Assembly: GCA_950295325.1 (NCBI GenBank)
Contig: OX485808.1
Coordinates: 38,339,180 to 38,403,179, forward strand
Origin: Polytrichum commune
Taxonomy: Eukaryota; Streptophyta; Polytrichopsida; Polytrichales; Polytrichaceae
Direction of reading: 5' to 3'
DNA: 64,000 nucleotides
Both the position numbers and the translations under genes were made by a program. This document shows positions 60,200 through 64,000 of this stretch, piece by piece. Positions within the stretch are counted from its first letter, which is position 1; every line of letters starts with the position of its first letter. Under the pieces are notes generated by a model, which ran no database searches, was not told where the DNA came from, and worked only from the letters and a program-made list of their open reading frames with translations.

Positions 60200-61007
60200 A
60201 CATCAAGGATTACAACACAAGAATATCGGCTCATGCCCAAGGATTACAACGAGGATTACAACACGGCGCAATCAGCTGAGACTAAAAACCCACAACAAAA
60301 CTCCCACGAAATGCCGGAATTGTGCATGTGCTGGGTCACGTGGCTTCACGATTATGATGCGGAGTTTCAGGCCGCTCTATACTGTGCGCCTAGGGAGCTT
60401 GTCTCCCACATGGAACCTCTCACCTGTCAACGCAACGTGTGCGGCACAACATCTCCATACGGGCCTATTGCAAAAGCAGACGCCCTCACTAAACCCTCAC
60501 AATGTGTCACGTCCGGGTGGATATCAACTCGGACATCCAAATGTCCGAGATGACATCTTCAGTAACAGGGTCGGAGCAGAGGTCGACTCCGATGCGGGAA
60601 GATCAATGGAGTCTGCGACTTCGAATTATCCTTGCAACCCACAAGTAGAGTGCGGCACAAACCTAAGGAGACCAGGAAAGGGTATGAGGTGTGCAAAAGG
60701 GTGATACATACCTCCATGATTGCTCCTTCTCCGACGCACCTCCGCTGTGCTCTCCAACCGGGATCGCCTCATCCTCGGAAGAAGTAAATTCGATCACCCT
60801 GGTGCGCTTTGGTGGTGGTGATGCTTGCTTTGGCAAACCCCTGCCTCTCGAACTTTGCGCAATCCTTTTGTCCTCCCTTGCCTTGGACCTTTGCTCTCCT
60901 GCCGGACGCCTATGTTGGCGCAGTGCGGCAACATCCACCTCCAACTCCGGCGTTGTTGTTGGGGACGTCGCCTTACGCTTCCCCGCCCGATCCCTAGGCC
61001 TCACCAT

Positions 61008-62430
61008 CTTCAGAGGCGGCTGCAAACACCCGAGCGTCGAAGCAAACACCAGGACAGAGAGTGAGGACAGAGGGTGTATTGAGTGCGAGGGCAGTTGTGC
61101 CTATGGCCATTCGTGGCCCTATAGCCACATAGGGACCCTATGGCTGCTTGAAACCTATAGCCGAGGACAAACACGTGGACGTCCGGCTGCACAGGCTGCA
61201 TGGCCGAGCAGCCTTTGCAGTGCGGAGGCGACCAAATTTTGAATCCGGAGAGACAAAATTTGGCAGCCTGCGTGGGGCAACATCTGAATCAATCGAATTG
61301 CAATGGAAGACTCACCTCATTTGCAGTTGGGTTGTTCTTGTTGGTTGCATTAGTAGACGGAGGCGAGTCATTTTCAATCCCCAGCAGGTGCAACAAGCGG
61401 GAGCTGCGGCAGCAGTGAGGTCCCTGGGTTTTAACAACTGTACTCTGTTTAGTGGAAGGCATCGTCTCCCCGCATTGCAATACAAAATTTGAGAGCACTG
61501 CAGCGGCCTCGGAGTCATCCACATCCACCTTGCGCGGTTGTATTGATTTTTTTTGCAAAATGGACAACCCTAGCCCGCATTCGTGTTGCACGTGACACTG
61601 CCATGCTGCTAAGTGTTGCGCTTCCAATGTGCGCACGAAGGTTGACGACAAGCTTTAGGGTTTGGAGAATAGCGGCAACCCTTTCCCAACTCTTCTGGGA
61701 CATTGACTATGATGTTTACTCTGTGGGACACGTGGGTAATGGTAATTCACATCCCTTTTTACTTCCATGTTAGAACCCACTGTTTGCGTAGATGTCATTT
61801 CTGACATCCAATGTGTCATGTGCATATCATGCGCAGTGTCTTCGTATGGGAATGGAAGTGGCGTACCTGGAACGTGCTACCCAATCCGCCAGCTGTGCCA
61901 CCCACATGCCAAGTGTAGATGTGCAAATTTCATTCAATGCACATTACCATGCAGCACACTTCCAAATTCGCTATTCACCTCAAACGTTTGTAGAGTGTGC
62001 CGTAGATTGGGGAATGGTGATGTGCAACATCCATGATTGCCCCATACATGTACATTTATTGAATGCTCTATTGTGTTAGTGTGGGCATCTTCGTTTGTGT
62101 GTCCAAGAAGATGACACCTTGGACAAGATCACGTCCAAAACGACACATATGTGGACATCCATGAGGACATGTAGGGAATTGCCGCTCATGTTTTTGTTGC
62201 AATTTGAAAGAGGTACAGTGGTCCCTAGAAGATTTGGGTTGCAGTTGACAAGGGTGACAACATGTGTAGGCCGAGGCTATTTTACGACTCATGCATTAAT
62301 GGAACATGACGTGAAAAAGAATTCCGCGATTTGTTGCAGCTTTTGAAATGGTGGGCATGTGAGGACCTCTCTGTGGTCGTCTTTGTGAACAACATCACCA
62401 AGTGACCGATTGGAACATGACGTCAGCTAG
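61008..62430. other. Region between the TNPA-like start and the DUF4216 fragment
   Basis: Probably decayed transposon sequence and the divergent promoter zone of the large CACTA. A 120-codon frame on the - strand (61,289-61,651) and several short + frames show no transposase domain that I recognise. The N-terminal and catalytic parts of a TNP2 transposase were not found here. Confidence 0.45.
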
Positions 62431-63114
62431 ACGCCGTGTTGCGACTATCCGTTTCACGGAAGATGGACGCACACTACGTCACGTGCCTCTCGGGGACATA
62501 ATTTTGCACACGGAGTTGCGAGTGGCCACTTTCGTGTTCGTAGTGCTGAAGGTGGCCGCGTCACGCGTGATTCGTGTGTGGTGGCATCTTTCACGCGACA
62601 AATACCATGGGGTTTGCGAAATGGGCAACCTATAGAGACAACCGAGGACTATGTGGGGTACATCGAAGAGATTCTGGAGTTGGACTACCGAAATCATTGC
62701 ACGACCGTGTTAGTGTGCGATTGGGTTCGTCCAAGCCAGGATCCTCGTCATCCAAACATTGAAAGGGACCGGTATGGTTTCACTATGGCAAACTTCAACC
62801 GCATGAATGGCACGGTGCATTCAAACTCTTTTGCATTTCCTTTGCACTGTCAACAAGTCTTCCTCTCCAATGATCCAACGAGGCCGGGTTGGAAGATTGT
62901 ATGTCGAACGGAAGTCAGGGGTAGACGCGGGCAACTACAAATCAACCAATGCATGCCAAACATAATTGACGTGGGCCACGATGGTGACTTCTTGGGTTTA
63001 CAACCATGGGTGGAAGATGTAGAGCCAATCAGAGAGCCCGCCGATGACGACGGTGTGTACATCCGAGCAGGACTAGATGATCGCGGCCAAGAAGACCACG
63101 AAGACACACAGTAA
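62431..63114 (+). pseudogene. TNP2-like CACTA transposase, C-terminal DUF4216 fragment
   Basis: An open frame after an in-frame TAG (62,428) reads HFRVRSAEGGRVTRDSCVV, then EDYVGYIEEILELDY, VLVCDWVRPSQ, DRYGFTMANFNRM, FPLHCQQVFLSNDP and GWKIV. This is the DUF4216 pattern that follows DUF4218 near the C-terminus of plant CACTA transposases (YGILTEIIELxY, FKCDWFD, GFxxVN, QAxQVFYxxDP, W-VV). It ends at a stop at 63,114 after an acidic tail. Upstream frames have stops and no Transposase_21 core, so it is a fragment or the last exon of a decayed gene. It is transcribed away from the TNPA-like gene. Confidence 0.75.
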
Positions 63115-63369
63115 CATGGCCTTCTCCCAAAGCACATGCACCAACGTCACAACGCATATGGCATGCAATACAGCCAAGAGTCTCACAACACACGGCATGC
63201 AGGGTCAGAGCGGAGTGTCAAAGTTGATGTCTACACTTGCATTTGCAAAAACGTCCTCTGTGACATGTGCAATAAGAGGACCACAGGGATGTGGAGTGTT
63301 CCGGGCATTATTTGTTTTCCAATAGTTAGATTTTGATTTCCTCGTTGGGATGCGACCACGACATCATGG

Positions 63370-63924
63370 ATGAAAGCAACAAAGGTGTCAAGCATGTATA
63401 TTCCAATTGGAAGGAGCAATAAAGATCCATATTTTGCAATGGATGATGTTGTGTTCATGTCTTTGAATTTAAATTACAAGCCTGAAGTTCATCTGTCTTT
63501 AAATCTGGAAATAGCTTATGAAAGTTGTTGCAAGGCAATATGTATTTTGTCTTTTATTGCAATCCCAACATGTATATTTTATGCTAAAGAAAGAAAGAAG
63601 ACGGATCCCTCAAAAATCTTTACTTTTTTAGACATATATGGTAAACATGTCAACGCAATCTTGGAAAATATCATGCATGGAATTAACCATATTCAAGCAG
63701 TCCCAACCCGTTATGTGGAATTTCCCAAATTATTTGGGATGGAATTCGGTTTTTATAGCTCCCCGCAAGTAGCTGCCCATTCATGCTTTTTTTTTCCCCC
63801 GGGCAACTTTTCGAGTCTGCCCACCGCAACCAACGTGACTATGCATGCAAAGAAAATGACACCCGGTGATGACGTGGCCTTCTCGTTTTCTAAACACGTC
63901 AGCGGTGAACGTCAACACGTTTAA
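63370..63924 (+). CDS. Uncharacterised open frame, 184 codons
   Basis: Starts at an ATG (MKATKVSSMYIPIG) and ends in KHVSGERQHV. It has one moderately hydrophobic segment (CCKAICILSFIAIPTCIFYA, ~54-73) that could be a membrane helix. No family recognised. It lies just past the DUF4216 fragment within the CACTA region. The sequence downstream (63,840-63,920) has ACGTG/ACGTC words like the other subterminal region, so it may be non-coding element sequence that happens to be open. Confidence 0.25.
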   Translation: MKATKVSSMYIPIGRSNKDPYFAMDDVVFMSLNLNYKPEVHLSLNLEIAYESCCKAICILSFIAIPTCIFYAKERKKTDPSKIFTFLDIYGKHVNAILENIMHGINHIQAVPTRYVEFPKLFGMEFGFYSSPQVAAHSCFFFPPGNFSSLPTATNVTMHAKKMTPGDDVAFSFSKHVSGERQHV

Positions 63925-64000
63925 CAGAACATCTAAAAGAATACGCCCATCCTTACTAACATCTCCATGTCGAGGGAAAAGATCTCTCATGTTTCCCGCA

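Larger units (their letters stand above)
55765..61007 (-). pseudogene. TNPA-like CACTA accessory protein gene (Transposase_24-type), one in-frame stop
   Basis: Six exons can be joined in frame: 60712-61007, 57979-58301, 57397-57668, 56432-57118, 56044-56205, 55765-55896 (624 codons). Exon 1 is basic (RPRDRAGKRK, PPPKRTRV). Exon 2 has KCTFCSRGYPSHSR, a partial zinc-finger-like segment, then ELDAEGQPFGAM, the GQPxG signature of the plant Ptta/En/Spm family. Exon 3 has DPEHWKTLVAMRATEAAQVKS. Exon 4 has a coiled coil (~312-373) and an acidic tail. Codon 474 is TGA (56,588-56,590), while coding sequence continues in the same frame (ESNKSTDG, EPEPEEEP), so a nonsense mutation probably truncates it. 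The 5' boundary of exon 3 is uncertain. In the family, such proteins bind subterminal repeats. Intron 1 contains the nested CACTA. Confidence 0.75.
54833..64000 (-). mobile_element. Large decayed CACTA (En/Spm-type) element, one end in window
   Basis: The left tip CACTATAAGAAAAAATTG is a standard CACTA terminus, preceded by TTT. The subterminal region (54,850-55,300) contains repeated ACGTC/ACGTG words (near 54,858, 54,900, 54,916, 55,003, 55,250, 55,269), the sort of clustered motif that TNPA-type proteins bind in this superfamily. Inside lie a Transposase_24-like gene (- strand) and a TNP2-like DUF4216 fragment (+ strand). No matching right tip is visible, so it may lie beyond the window; the extent given is an upper estimate. 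A second CACTA element is nested at 58,815-60,199. Confidence 0.75.

Overview
This window is nuclear DNA from a land plant. The evidence is two split plant genes with ordinary GT-AG introns, telo-box motifs beside one gene, a LINE, CACTA-type transposons and several MITE families. Gene order and repeats do not fix the species. The base composition, moderate introns and divergence of both proteins from angiosperm relatives suggest a non-angiosperm lineage such as a fern, lycophyte or bryophyte, but this is only an inference.

Layout. From 1 to about 18.6 kb there is no intact gene. This stretch holds small inverted-repeat transposons (three copies of a ~223-bp MITE and one ~167-bp foldback MITE), a 1.4-kb TIR element, decayed tandem repeats, a long foldback, and a tandemly duplicated fragment of an unrecognised coding sequence (16.8-18.2 kb). 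From 18.6 to 23.8 kb lies a decayed non-LTR retrotransposon on the + strand, with an internal 197-bp duplication and a mutated reverse-transcriptase active site.

The gene core is 24.7-44.5 kb, both genes on the - strand. NUP85 has 18 coding exons and a reconstructed length of 759 aa; it is a scaffold nucleoporin of the Nup107-160 (Y) complex. The second gene has 19 coding exons and 1336 aa. It is a nuclear PHD-finger / GNAT-fold protein related to the Arabidopsis IDM1 family, closest by recall to the At2g36720-type subgroup, with two TDBD-like domains, two PHD fingers and a C-terminal acyltransferase fold. Every exon junction in both genes keeps frame, so both look intact. NUP85 intron 1 carries a tandem repeat and a 5S-rRNA-derived block. 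The second gene carries a coding minisatellite.

From 44.5 to 54.8 kb there are decayed repeats rich in GGATGA and CATGG, more foldback MITE copies and no clear gene, apart from one possible upstream exon near 47.3 kb. From 54,833 to the right edge is a large, decayed CACTA element. It holds a six-exon TNPA-like (Transposase_24-type) gene on the - strand broken by one in-frame TGA, and a TNP2-like C-terminal DUF4216 fragment on the + strand. A second, non-autonomous CACTA element (58,815-60,199, target duplication ACA) sits inside intron 1 of the TNPA-like gene and carries three copies of a 349-bp satellite, each with a strong hairpin.

The two host genes have no evident joint pathway; they are simply neighbours. 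I saw no clearly new biological system. The most unusual structures are the nested CACTA with its hairpin satellite, the 5S-derived block in NUP85, and the in-frame coding repeat in the IDM1-like gene.
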